Of a DNA stretch of 30,047 nt, positions 22,481 to 29,859 are shown piece by piece. Under the pieces are notes generated by a model. It saw only the letters and a list, made by a program, of their open reading frames with translations, searched no databases and was not told where the DNA came from. The position numbers were made by a program, and so were the translations under genes. Position 1 is the first letter of the stretch. Every line of letters begins with the position of its first letter. Origin of the DNA: Bacillota bacterium (GTDB lineage Bacteria > Bacillota > Clostridia > Lachnospirales > Lachnospiraceae); contig JAEWMT010000063.1 of the NCBI GenBank assembly GCA_023393095.1, forward strand, positions 1 through 30,047, written 5' to 3'.

Positions 22481-25009
22481 ATGACAGAACAAAAAGACCA
22501 ACGGACAAAAGGCCTGACATCGGAACAGGCCCACATACTTCAGGAACAGTACGGTAAGAATGAATTAACATCAGACAAGAAAGAAAGCTTTCTGCACAAG
22601 GTGTTTCATATCATTTGTGAACCAATGTTCCTTCTATTACTGATTGCTGCTATTATCTACTTTATACTCGGTGAGCCGAGGGATGGCATTATTATGCTTA
22701 TATTTGTCATCGGCATCATCAGTATCGATGTAATTCAGGAATGGAAAACAGATAAAACCCTAAATGCTCTTAAGGATCTCTCCACCCCTCATATCACCGT
22801 CATTCGTGATAGTAAAGAACAAAATATTGCGAGTGTAGATCTGGTTCCAGGGGATCTAATGTTAATCAAGGAAGGGGTTAAAATACCTGCCGATGGTTAT
22901 GTAATCAAAGCTAGCGATTTGTGTGTAGATGAATCTACACTGACCGGTGAGGCAGAGGGTGTATGGAAAACCATAGTAAATGAAAGCTCAAAAGAAGCAG
23001 TTTCTGGTTACTGGCTTAAGGATTACTGCTACTCTGGGACGCTGGTTACCCAAGGAAGTGCAATCATTAAGGTTGAGAAAATCGGCTCAGCAACCGAATA
23101 CGGTAAAATTGGTGCGGGCATTATCGCTGCAAAAGAAGCTCCGTCACCATTACAGAAACAGACCGGAATTCTTGTGAAAACCTGTGCAATTATTGCTGGT
23201 ATCCTATTTCTTCTGGTTGCTTCTCTAACCTATTTTAATATTCCGGATCATAAATTTACGGATCGAATGATTGAAAGTATTTTATCCGGTATCACACTGG
23301 CAATGGCGATGATACCTGAAGAATTTCCTGTTATTCTTACGGTATTCTTGTCCATGGGTGCCTGGAGGTTGGCCAAGAAGAAATCCTTAGTTAGAAAGCT
23401 TCCTTCGGTAGAAACTTTAGGAGCTGTATCGGTACTCTGCGTCGATAAGACAGGTACCATTACCATGAACCGGATGACGGTTCAGGATACCTGGTCCTTT
23501 GATGGTGAGGTTGAGAAACTGGTTGAAATTATGGGTCTGGGCTGTGAGACAGATGCTTATGATCCAATGGAAAAGGCAATGCTTGAATATTGTGAAAAGC
23601 ATGGTATTACAAAGGAGCATTTGTTTGGTGGTGAATTAATTACCGAATATGCTTTTACAAATGAACTGAAGATGATGGGTCATGTATGGAAACATGATGA
23701 TGAGATCATCATTGCGGCAAAAGGCTCTCCAGAGCGTATCCTAAAAATTTGTGAGCTTTCCGAAGAAGATAGATTATACATAGAAGATAAAATCATGGAA
23801 TTGTCTAAGAAGGGGCTACGTGTAATAGGTGTCGCCTCGGCTAAACCTGAGACCAGAGCTGATATTCCAAATACACTACCAGACTGTCATTTAACCTTCT
23901 GTGGCCTGATCGGTCTTGCTGATCCACCGAGAGATACAGTCAAAGCAGATATTAAACAATGCATTAATGCAGGAGTTCGTGTAGTTATGATAACCGGAGA
24001 CAATGGAATCACTGCAAGCTCCATAGCAAAACAAATAGGTATGCCAAATAGTGATATTATTATAACCGGTGAAGAGCTTGATCATATGAATGACATTGAG
24101 TTATGTGAAAAAGTGCGGTGTGTTAGTATTTTCTCCCGCGTTGTTCCTGAACATAAGATGCGTATAGTGAAAGCTTTTCAGGCAAATGGTGAAATTGTAG
24201 CCATGACCGGGGACGGAGTAAATGATGCTCCGGCACTGAAGCATTCGGATATCGGTATTGCCATGGGGAAACGAGGCTCTGAAGTATCAAGAGAAGCTGC
24301 GGATTTAATTCTGATGGATGATAATTTTACAACCATTGTCGAAACAATCCATGATGGCAGAAGAATTTATGATAATATCAGAAAAGCGGTCGGCTATATC
24401 TTTACCATTCATATTCCAATTGCTTTTACTGCACTGCTGGCTCCTTTTTTAAATATAAATCCAAAATGCCTTCTGTTGCTTCCGGTACATGTTGTATTAC
24501 TGGAACTGATTATTGACCCCACTTGCTCTATCGTACTGGAAAGACAGCCTGCAGAAGCTGATATTATGAAACGAAAACCACGCAATCCCAAAGAAAAAAT
24601 ATTAACAAAGGGTGTTCTGATTAAAAGCATATTACAGGGAATCGTAATATTTGCAGCTTCATTTTCAACCTATTTCTATTTACTGCAACAGGATGAAGGG
24701 AATGCTGCTCTGGCCAGAACTATGGGACTTTCCATTGTAATGCTTGCCAATATCTTTTTAGTAATTGTTAATAGTTCAGACCATGGTTCCCTCCTTCATT
24801 CCATTAAGAAACTCAGTAAGGATCGGATATTTTATGCAGTTATTCTTGGAACTTTAACAGGATTATTTATATTCATGTATACTCCCGTTTCCCTTTTGCT
24901 TAAACTCTCACCGCTATCTGCAATACAATTTCTTGCTGTACTTGGAATTGCAGCCGGATCCGTACTATGGTATGAACTAGTGAAACTATTTATCAGGTTA
25001 AAAAAGTAA
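22481..25009 (+). CDS. P-type cation ATPase under NiCo riboswitch control
   Basis: This 842-residue P-type ATPase lies in the P2 branch by layout: N-terminal cation-ATPase domain (LTSEQAHILQEQYGKNEL), actuator STLTGEAEG, M4 motif IPEEFPVILTVFLSMGA, phosphorylation site CVDKTGTITMN with D322, nucleotide-domain AAKGSPERIL, hinge MTGDGVNDAPALKHSDIGIAMG, and a six-helix C-terminal membrane part with LELIIDPTCSIVLERQ. It lacks the CPC/SPC motif and the metal-binding N-terminal domains of P1B heavy-metal pumps. From motifs alone it would be called a calcium-type ATPase. The riboswitch upstream argues for export of Fe2+, Co2+ or Ni2+. The M4 PEEFP replaces the PEGLP of SERCA-type pumps, and the M6 motif IIDPTC differs from SERCA. 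The start at 22481 has GGGAGG 9 nt upstream. It is transcribed alone. Confidence 0.9.
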   Translation: MTEQKDQRTKGLTSEQAHILQEQYGKNELTSDKKESFLHKVFHIICEPMFLLLLIAAIIYFILGEPRDGIIMLIFVIGIISIDVIQEWKTDKTLNALKDLSTPHITVIRDSKEQNIASVDLVPGDLMLIKEGVKIPADGYVIKASDLCVDESTLTGEAEGVWKTIVNESSKEAVSGYWLKDYCYSGTLVTQGSAIIKVEKIGSATEYGKIGAGIIAAKEAPSPLQKQTGILVKTCAIIAGILFLLVASLTYFNIPDHKFTDRMIESILSGITLAMAMIPEEFPVILTVFLSMGAWRLAKKKSLVRKLPSVETLGAVSVLCVDKTGTITMNRMTVQDTWSFDGEVEKLVEIMGLGCETDAYDPMEKAMLEYCEKHGITKEHLFGGELITEYAFTNELKMMGHVWKHDDEIIIAAKGSPERILKICELSEEDRLYIEDKIMELSKKGLRVIGVASAKPETRADIPNTLPDCHLTFCGLIGLADPPRDTVKADIKQCINAGVRVVMITGDNGITASSIAKQIGMPNSDIIITGEELDHMNDIELCEKVRCVSIFSRVVPEHKMRIVKAFQANGEIVAMTGDGVNDAPALKHSDIGIAMGKRGSEVSREAADLILMDDNFTTIVETIHDGRRIYDNIRKAVGYIFTIHIPIAFTALLAPFLNINPKCLLLLPVHVVLLELIIDPTCSIVLERQPAEADIMKRKPRNPKEKILTKGVLIKSILQGIVIFAASFSTYFYLLQQDEGNAALARTMGLSIVMLANIFLVIVNSSDHGSLLHSIKKLSKDRIFYAVILGTLTGLFIFMYTPVSLLLKLSPLSAIQFLAVLGIAAGSVLWYELVKLFIRLKK

Positions 25010-25203
25010 TTAACATCTGAACAAGGCATAAAAGTAGAAATTTTAATAAAGAGGCATTTACATTTTAGAGATATGTATGATATAAGGGATTCTTAATAAT
25101 TCACTTACACTTATGCCTTCCAAACAATGCCTGATAAGGATTAAGCAGAGTCTCTTATATCTATGAAAGATAATTTGTGAATTACCTTCTTCTTAATCCT
25201 ATC
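25010..25203. other. Intergenic stretch rich in competing inverted repeats
   Basis: No gene lies here. Five complementary pairs are seen: AAGGCATAA/TTATGCCTT (25023-25031, 25111-25119), AGGCATT/AATGCCT (25052-25058, 25126-25132), GATATAAGGGATTC/GAGTCTCTTATATC (25079-25092, 25148-25161, two G-U pairs), TAATTCAC/GTGAATTA (25097-25104, 25177-25184), and GATAAGGATTAAG/CTTAATCCTATC (25133-25145, 25192-25203, one bulge). They interlock rather than nest, so they can only form as alternatives or pseudoknots. AGGCAT[AT] occurs four times, two on each strand. This could be a regulatory RNA or a cluster of protein sites. Confidence 0.45.
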
Positions 25204-25248
25204 TTATGTTTTATGAAGTCGTCATAAATAAGTTGCCTGTCTGTTATA

Positions 25249-25288
25249 ATTTTGGTAAAATAGTAGATGTTAATAATTTTACCAAAAT
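25249..25288. repeat. Perfect 13-bp inverted repeat overlapping a TATAAT
   Basis: ATTTTGGTAAAAT (25249-25261) and its exact complement ATTTTACCAAAAT (25276-25288) are separated by 14 nt. A TATAAT (25245-25250) touches the left arm, about 160 nt upstream of the gene at 25407. The -35 of this putative promoter is poor. It is a candidate operator. Confidence 0.45.
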
Positions 25289-25406
25289 AAATCAATTATA
25301 TTGTAATTTTTAGACTATAGGTTACTTGATTTTTAATCTGTAGTCTATTTGATAATATTAACTCTCTCATTTCTTTGAGATTCTTAGACGGCAAACGGAG
25401 GCTTTT

Positions 25407-26141
25407 ATGAAACTCAGATATAAAAAAGCATTGATTTTAATTACTATCTGCACCATGCTAATCGGTGGAATAACTATATTAATCATACCTAATCATCATT
25501 CAAAGGAAAGTATGAAATATACAAAAAGCAGTAACAAGGTAACTGTTACAGCAAACCCATCACCAGCCACTGATCCTAATTTAATTATAACACCAAGCCT
25601 TACTCCTACTTCTCTTCCGGTTTATAACCTTGAAACGGAAGGTTATCCTGAGATAACAAAATTAATGGAGGCTTATTATAAGGCAAAACTAAGCTTTGAC
25701 ATTCCAGAGTTGAAAAATTTACTCAGTAATCCTTCCGATGTTGGTACAAAAGAAGAATTGAAAGAAAAATTTCAGTATTTTGAAAAAATAAATCATATGA
25801 AATGTTATGTTAAAAAGAGTTTCCGGCAAGGTGAATATGTAGTTTATGTATATAATGAAGTAAAATTCATTAATATCAAAACACCTGCACCGGCTGTATA
25901 TCAATTTTACTTAATTACGGATAGTAATGGTAATCTCAAGATACTTTCTGGTGAATTTGATGAAGTAACCGCTCAATATTATAACGCTCGTAAGAAGGAT
26001 AGTGATGTACAGGCTCTGATCAAAGAAACGAATAAAAAAGCTGATGCTGCGAAAAAGAAGGACAAGAAACTTAAGAGTTTCTGGAATAACTTGATTAAGG
26101 CTCAAACTATGGAACAATCATATGATACAAAGAAAAGTTAG
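25407..26141 (+). CDS. Membrane-anchored NTF2-like extracellular protein
   Basis: This 244-residue protein begins with a basic N-terminus and one hydrophobic helix (about 9-27, LILITICTMLIGGITILII), with no lipobox Cys. It is thus a signal anchor or uncleaved signal. A Ser/Thr/Pro-rich spacer (about 35-72) follows. A globular region (about 76-190) begins EGYPEITKLMEAYYKAKLSFD. It resembles NTF2/SnoaL-type domains found in many Clostridia surface proteins: helices first, then beta strands with YVVYVYNEVKFINIKTPAP and YQFYLITDSNGNLKILSGEF. The C-terminal 50 residues are Lys-rich and helical. The start has GGAGG 5 nt upstream. I cannot assign a function; the fold call is from pattern only. Confidence 0.65.
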   Translation: MKLRYKKALILITICTMLIGGITILIIPNHHSKESMKYTKSSNKVTVTANPSPATDPNLIITPSLTPTSLPVYNLETEGYPEITKLMEAYYKAKLSFDIPELKNLLSNPSDVGTKEELKEKFQYFEKINHMKCYVKKSFRQGEYVVYVYNEVKFINIKTPAPAVYQFYLITDSNGNLKILSGEFDEVTAQYYNARKKDSDVQALIKETNKKADAAKKKDKKLKSFWNNLIKAQTMEQSYDTKKS

Positions 26142-26242
26142 CCTTAGGTTTTGAGGTTGGAATTTCGTTCGATTATAAAAGCATAGATATGTGAATATAT
26201 ATATTATAATAATAGTGTTCACTTCTTAAAGGTTGTGATACA

Positions 26243-26722
26243 GTGGATGAGATTTCAAAATTTCATACAGTCCGAGGCTACCAGCTGATGGAGCAAAATA
26301 AAAAACTATTAACCTCCGCAATGGAGGATTATTTAGAGATGATATACCGGTATTTTTTAACCCAGGATAACTTAAGGATTAATATCCTATCAGATCTCCT
26401 TAATGTTTCGGCTCCTTCCGCAACAAGTATGGTTCAGAAATTATACCGTCTGGGATTACTTGATTATAAAAAACATGGAGTCATTTTCTTGACAGAAAGT
26501 GGTAAGGATATCGGTAAATACCTTCTACAACGGCATGAAATTATAGAATTGTTTTTATATAATTTAGGGGTATGTGGAAATACATTAACGGAAACCGAGC
26601 TGATAGAGCATAATATTTCTACAGCCACCTTACAGAAACTCAATATTTTTAACAAATTTTTGAATCAAAATTCCGATATAAAACAGAGGTATGAGCAATT
26701 CTCGCAATATAATATCGGTTAA
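26243..26722 (+). CDS. MntR/DtxR-family metal-dependent repressor
   Basis: This 159-residue regulator has an N-terminal winged helix with LSDLLNVSAPSATSMVQKLY (about 49-68) and a C-terminal helical dimerisation domain. It aligns with Bacillus MntR. The metal ligands look conserved: Asp and Glu in MEDYLEMIY, His in RHEIIELFL, and Glu, Glu-His in ELIEHN. These are the Mn2+-binding positions of MntR. It lacks an SH3-like domain, so it is MntR-length rather than DtxR-length. The start is GTG 26243 with AAAGG upstream; an ATG at 26288 would still leave the whole winged helix. It ends in a strong terminator, and the Nramp gene follows 490 bp later on the same strand. Control of that transporter is a reasonable inference. 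Confidence 0.87.
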   Translation: MDEISKFHTVRGYQLMEQNKKLLTSAMEDYLEMIYRYFLTQDNLRINILSDLLNVSAPSATSMVQKLYRLGLLDYKKHGVIFLTESGKDIGKYLLQRHEIIELFLYNLGVCGNTLTETELIEHNISTATLQKLNIFNKFLNQNSDIKQRYEQFSQYNIG

Positions 26723-26744
26723 ACAATCTTCTTTTCACTTAGTG

Positions 26745-26795
26745 AAAATGCCTGTGTAAAGCAATTAATCTAGCTTTGCACAGGCATTTTTTCTC
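26745..26795 (+). terminator. Strong intrinsic terminator after the MntR-like gene
   Basis: AATGCCTGTGTAAAGC (26747-26762) pairs with GCTTTGCACAGGCATT (26773-26788) over 16 bp with one G-U pair and is followed by TTTTTCTC. A small dyad TTTTCAC/GTGAAAA (26732-26748) sits just before it. Confidence 0.92.
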
Positions 26796-27202
26796 TATTT
26801 TTTTCTTTATTAATCATCCCTGTAATAGCGGTAACTTTTACACAAAATAGTAGCATTTATGCCGGAATAAATGTTTACAAAACGTGATAGCATTTCAATA
26901 TTTAAGTAGCTTTACAGTAACATCGCTCCATTTTTCTAGGGATTTGTAATTAAAACATTACTTATTTATGTAACATAACTAAACTTTCCTACATATTGTG
27001 AGTTAGATGCTCTAATTAGGCAGGGCTAATTAATAAGATAAGATCCGTATGACAAATATAATTTTTAATAAATATAGATACCTGATCAATAAAATATTTT
27101 ATTTAGTACTCCTAACTATAGGTTACTTAGACCACAAAGTACATTAAACATAAGTGTCTAGAGATACATATTAATAAATAATACGTAATATTAAAAAAAG
27201 AG
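26796..27202. other. AT-rich intergenic region upstream of the Nramp gene
   Basis: There is no ORF of note. A 14-mer ACTATAGGTTACTT (27115-27128) recurs at 25314-25327, upstream of the NTF2-like gene. Its TAGGTTA core resembles half of a DtxR/IdeR-type box, which is weak evidence for metal control. CTAATTAG and CTAATTA recur near 27013-27031. I found no clear promoter and no yybP-type manganese riboswitch. Confidence 0.35.
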
Positions 27203-27214
27203 GTGCCTAATAAA

Positions 27215-28516
27215 ATGGAAAATAATTATGTTCAATCGATTTATACTCAACCCGAACAGTTAATTATAGATACAAGGCAAGTGGGAAATGTCAAGCCGTT
27301 TTCCCGGATAAAATCACTAATGAAATGTCTTGGTCCGGCCTTTATCGTCAGTGTTGCATATATTGATCCTGGTAATTTTGCAACAAATATAAGTGGTGGT
27401 TCAAAATTTAATTATAGTCTTTTATGGGTTATTCTTTGGAGTAACCTAATGGCAATATTCTTACAGTCAATGTCAGCAAAGCTTGGTATTGCAACAGGAA
27501 ATTCTCTTCCACAAATGTGCGGAAAGGTATTTTCTAAAAAAGTAAATTGGTGCTTTTTAACCGTCGCTGAACTTGCCGCAATGGCAACCGATCTTGCTGA
27601 ATTTCTTGGCAGTACGCTTGGCTTCTATCTCCTATTTCATATACCTATGGTATATGCAGGTTTCATTACTGCTGTTTTGACGTTTCTAATTGTTTACCTT
27701 GGTAAATATGGTCAGAGAGTTATTGAAATTATTATCTCTCTGTTAGTTGCTGTAATTAGTATCTCCTATGCACTTGAGCTGTTTCTTGCTAAGCCGGATT
27801 GGTCGCTGGTAGGAATTCATGTGCTTCTGCCTTCCATACCGGGTGGGGATGCTGTGCTGATTGCGGTCGGAATGCTGGGAGCCACCGTTATGCCTCATGT
27901 AATTTATCTACATTCTCATCTGGTACAGCATAGATGTAAGAATCTTTCGGAAATTGACAAAAAGAAGTATTTTAAAATGGAAAAACTTGATATTTTCATT
28001 GCAATGAATATCGCATTTATTATTAATGCTGCAATGGTTATTGTATCTGCCGCCGTATTCTTTCGAAATGGTCTTGTCGTTGATTCCATTGAGCAGGCTC
28101 AGAAGTCCCTATACCCTCTATTAGGTGCTGCATCTAGCGCTGCTTTTGGCATTGCCCTGATATCCTCAGGACTCTCCTCTTCTGCTGTTGGAACCATGGC
28201 CGGTCAGACAATCATGCAGGGCTTTGTCGGTCTGAATATTAAGGATAATGTTACAAGAATAATTACCATGTTTCCAGGTATGCTAATAATTCTCATTGGA
28301 GTTAATCCCATACAGGCACTTATCTTCAGTCAGGTCATTCTTAGCTTTATCCTACCAGCTGCCATAATACCAATGTTAATTATTACAAATAGGAAAGATC
28401 TTATGGGCTCTTTAAAAAATAAGCCTATTACGAATATTATTGGGTATTTTATCTCTGCAGTAATAATTATGGCTAATGCGACATTATTGTTTTTAACCTT
28501 TACCGGAAATGTTTAA
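27215..28516 (+). CDS. mntH: Nramp-family divalent metal transporter (MntH-like)
   Basis: This 433-residue protein has about eleven transmembrane helices. Nramp proteins import Mn2+ or Fe2+ with protons. The helix 1 motif VAYIDPGNFATNI carries the metal-binding DPGN (51-54). The helix 6 motif is GATVMPHVIYLHSHL with the metal-site Met at 226. In the usual form this is MPHNLYLHS; here Asn is Val, a conservative drift seen in some clostridial members. The start is ATG 27215; a GTG at 27203 is in frame, but it overlaps the RBS GAGGTG, which lies 9 nt before the ATG. It is probably controlled by the MntR-like protein upstream. Mn versus Fe preference cannot be decided from sequence. Confidence 0.9.
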   Translation: MENNYVQSIYTQPEQLIIDTRQVGNVKPFSRIKSLMKCLGPAFIVSVAYIDPGNFATNISGGSKFNYSLLWVILWSNLMAIFLQSMSAKLGIATGNSLPQMCGKVFSKKVNWCFLTVAELAAMATDLAEFLGSTLGFYLLFHIPMVYAGFITAVLTFLIVYLGKYGQRVIEIIISLLVAVISISYALELFLAKPDWSLVGIHVLLPSIPGGDAVLIAVGMLGATVMPHVIYLHSHLVQHRCKNLSEIDKKKYFKMEKLDIFIAMNIAFIINAAMVIVSAAVFFRNGLVVDSIEQAQKSLYPLLGAASSAAFGIALISSGLSSSAVGTMAGQTIMQGFVGLNIKDNVTRIITMFPGMLIILIGVNPIQALIFSQVILSFILPAAIIPMLIITNRKDLMGSLKNKPITNIIGYFISAVIIMANATLLFLTFTGNV

Positions 28517-28585
28517 TTTACTATGTTTGGAGTAAATTTGAATAAAAGTTTTATTCATTACCTTTATGTGACATAGATTGCCTCG

Positions 28586-28614
28586 TTGACATATTAATGG
28601 AATGTTATCATTAT
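28586..28614 (+). promoter_or_regulatory. Promoter of the 44-residue peptide gene
   Basis: TTGACA (28586-28591), a 17-nt spacer and CATTAT (28609-28614) precede the small ORF by about 40 nt. The -35 is perfect and the -10 matches at 4 of 6 positions. Confidence 0.6.
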
Positions 28615-28656
28615 CTTGTAATAAAGATATATTAATGATACAAAGAGGTGATTCAT

Positions 28657-28791
28657 ATGACAACACTACAAGGCATCATTATTATACTTCTGTTAATTGC
28701 TTTTATAAGTTTATCCTATTATATTCATGATAAAAGGTCGAGCAAAAAGTACATTAAATCTTACCAGTGGTATGTTAAAATTCTTAAATAG
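28657..28791 (+). CDS. 44-residue single-helix membrane peptide
   Basis: A short reading frame starts at ATG 28657 with GAGGTG 6 nt upstream and its own promoter. It begins MTTLQGIIIILLLIAFISLS (one membrane helix, about 6-23) and continues with a basic, Tyr/Lys-rich cytoplasmic-type tail including KRSSKKYIKSYQWYVKILK. The combination of promoter, RBS, hydrophobic helix and positive tail makes it likely to be expressed. I do not recognise a family. It may be a small regulatory or toxin-like membrane peptide, but no antitoxin RNA was identified. Confidence 0.6.
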   Translation: MTTLQGIIIILLLIAFISLSYYIHDKRSSKKYIKSYQWYVKILK

Positions 28792-28921
28792 CTTACAATT
28801 CCAGTCTCCAATACTTATATTGCAGTAGGATGTCCATCGTGAGGTTGATGCTAAAGAAATGCTTCACATATAGAATTGTGCTTCATAAAATTATAGAAAT
28901 GAATATATGCGGGAGAATCAC

Positions 28922-29266
28922 ATGCCGAATCCATATTCTATCATAGTTAATACTTCAAATCATACTTTAACCTTATATCAGAACGGGAAACCAGTAAAAC
29001 AATATCCTGTGGCGGTTGGGAAAGCATCAACTCCCACACCAAAAGGCTCCTATAAAATCATAAACAAAGAACTGCATCCGGGTGGTGCTTTCGGCGTTCG
29101 ATGGCTCGGTCTTAATATTCCCAAAGGAGGTTATGGAATACACGGAACCAATAATCCGGGCTCCATCGGTAAAAGCATATCTCATGGCTGTATTCGAATG
29201 TATAATAATGACGTAATAGAATTAAGTAATCTAGTACCAATCGGAACACCGGTAACAATTGTATAG
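28922..29266 (+). CDS. L,D-transpeptidase (YkuD domain only)
   Basis: This 114-residue protein is made of one YkuD domain, an enzyme that forms 3-3 cross-links in peptidoglycan with a catalytic cysteine. The signature is complete: H74 in YGIHGTNNPGSIGKSISHGC, then H88, C90 and R92 in SHGCIRMYNNDV. No signal peptide, membrane helix or LysM domain is present, so export is unclear; action inside a sporulating mother cell, as for Bacillus YkuD, is one possibility. The ATG at 28922 is chosen over the in-frame ATG at 28907 because GGGAG lies 6 nt before it. It has no operon partner and converges on the TauE-type gene. Confidence 0.9.
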   Translation: MPNPYSIIVNTSNHTLTLYQNGKPVKQYPVAVGKASTPTPKGSYKIINKELHPGGAFGVRWLGLNIPKGGYGIHGTNNPGSIGKSISHGCIRMYNNDVIELSNLVPIGTPVTIV

Positions 29267-29277
29267 CTGTTTGAGTG

Positions 29278-29361
29278 TCATAAGTCAGATTTTTAAGAGA
29301 TGAATATGAGTGCATATATATGCCCACATATTCATTAATTTACCTTAAAGATGACTTATGA
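29278..29361. repeat. 84-bp imperfect palindrome between convergent genes
   Basis: Ends TCATAAGTCA (29278-29287) and TGACTTATGA (29352-29361) are exact complements. Inside them TTTAAG/CTTAAA and ATGAATATG/CATATTCAT also pair, around a core GCATATATATGC. The whole can fold into one long hairpin. No U-tract follows on either side. It may be a bidirectional terminator or a small MITE-like element. Confidence 0.55.
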
Positions 29362-29390
29362 TACCCAACCTAGTCATATCATATTTTCAA

Positions 29391-29753
29391 CTATTTACTA
29401 AATAACATTTTTACGGATACAAGTAGCATAAATATCGCAAAGCCTTTCCTTAGCATATTTGCGGGGACATACGGTGCAACCTTTCCGCCGAGGTATGCTC
29501 CAATTAAGAAAGTCAGACAGATAATAATACCCGCTTTAATATCAACATTTCCCTTTTTATAATATTCCATAAATGCTAGAATTCCAACTGGTGGTAGCAT
29601 AATGGCAAGTGATGTACCCTGTGCCCTTAATTGCGTAAAGCCACCAATAAAAATCAGAGCAGGTACAATAATCACCCCTCCGCCAATACCAAATAATCCG
29701 CTTAATCCCCCCGCTATTACTCCGATAGCTATTAAAATTAATAATTCTGTCAT
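29391..29753 (-). CDS. Half-size TauE/SafE-family membrane permease
   Basis: This 120-residue protein has about four hydrophobic helices. It carries the family's opening signature GVIAGGLSGLFGIGGGVIIVP near the N-terminus and GAYLGGKVAPYVPANMLRKGFAIFML near the end. TauE/SafE (DUF81) proteins export sulfite, sulfoacetate or related anions and are usually about 250 residues with two such halves. This one holds a single half and a proper stop, so it is probably a natural half-size form that dimerises rather than a truncation; no second half is found beside it. AAGGAG precedes the ATG at 29753. Its substrate is unknown. Confidence 0.85.
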   Translation of the reverse strand: MTELLILIAIGVIAGGLSGLFGIGGGVIIVPALIFIGGFTQLRAQGTSLAIMLPPVGILAFMEYYKKGNVDIKAGIIICLTFLIGAYLGGKVAPYVPANMLRKGFAIFMLLVSVKMLFSK

Positions 29754-29791
29754 GATAAAGACTCCTTTAATTTATAATCATCTGGACTATC

Positions 29792-29845
29792 AAAAAAGGG
29801 TTGTTACAAATATTCTCTCTTAAGAGATTATTATGTAACAACCTT
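29792..29845 (-). terminator. Intrinsic terminator of the amidase gene
   Basis: On the minus strand GGTTGTTACA (29834-29843) pairs with TGTAACAACC (29799-29808). An inner dyad TCTCTTAAGAGA lies in the loop, and CTTTTTT follows the stem. It starts about 15 nt after the amidase stop codon. Confidence 0.85.
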
Positions 29846-29859
29846 ATCTAAATTATAAC

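Noticed and set aside
22241..22536. Short minus-strand frames over the riboswitch region
   Set aside because: The stretch is fully explained by promoter, NiCo aptamer, terminator and the ATPase start.
26796..27214. Manganese (yybP-ykoY) riboswitch before the Nramp gene
   Set aside because: The conserved internal loops are not found; the stretch is AT-rich with no stable fold that I can see.
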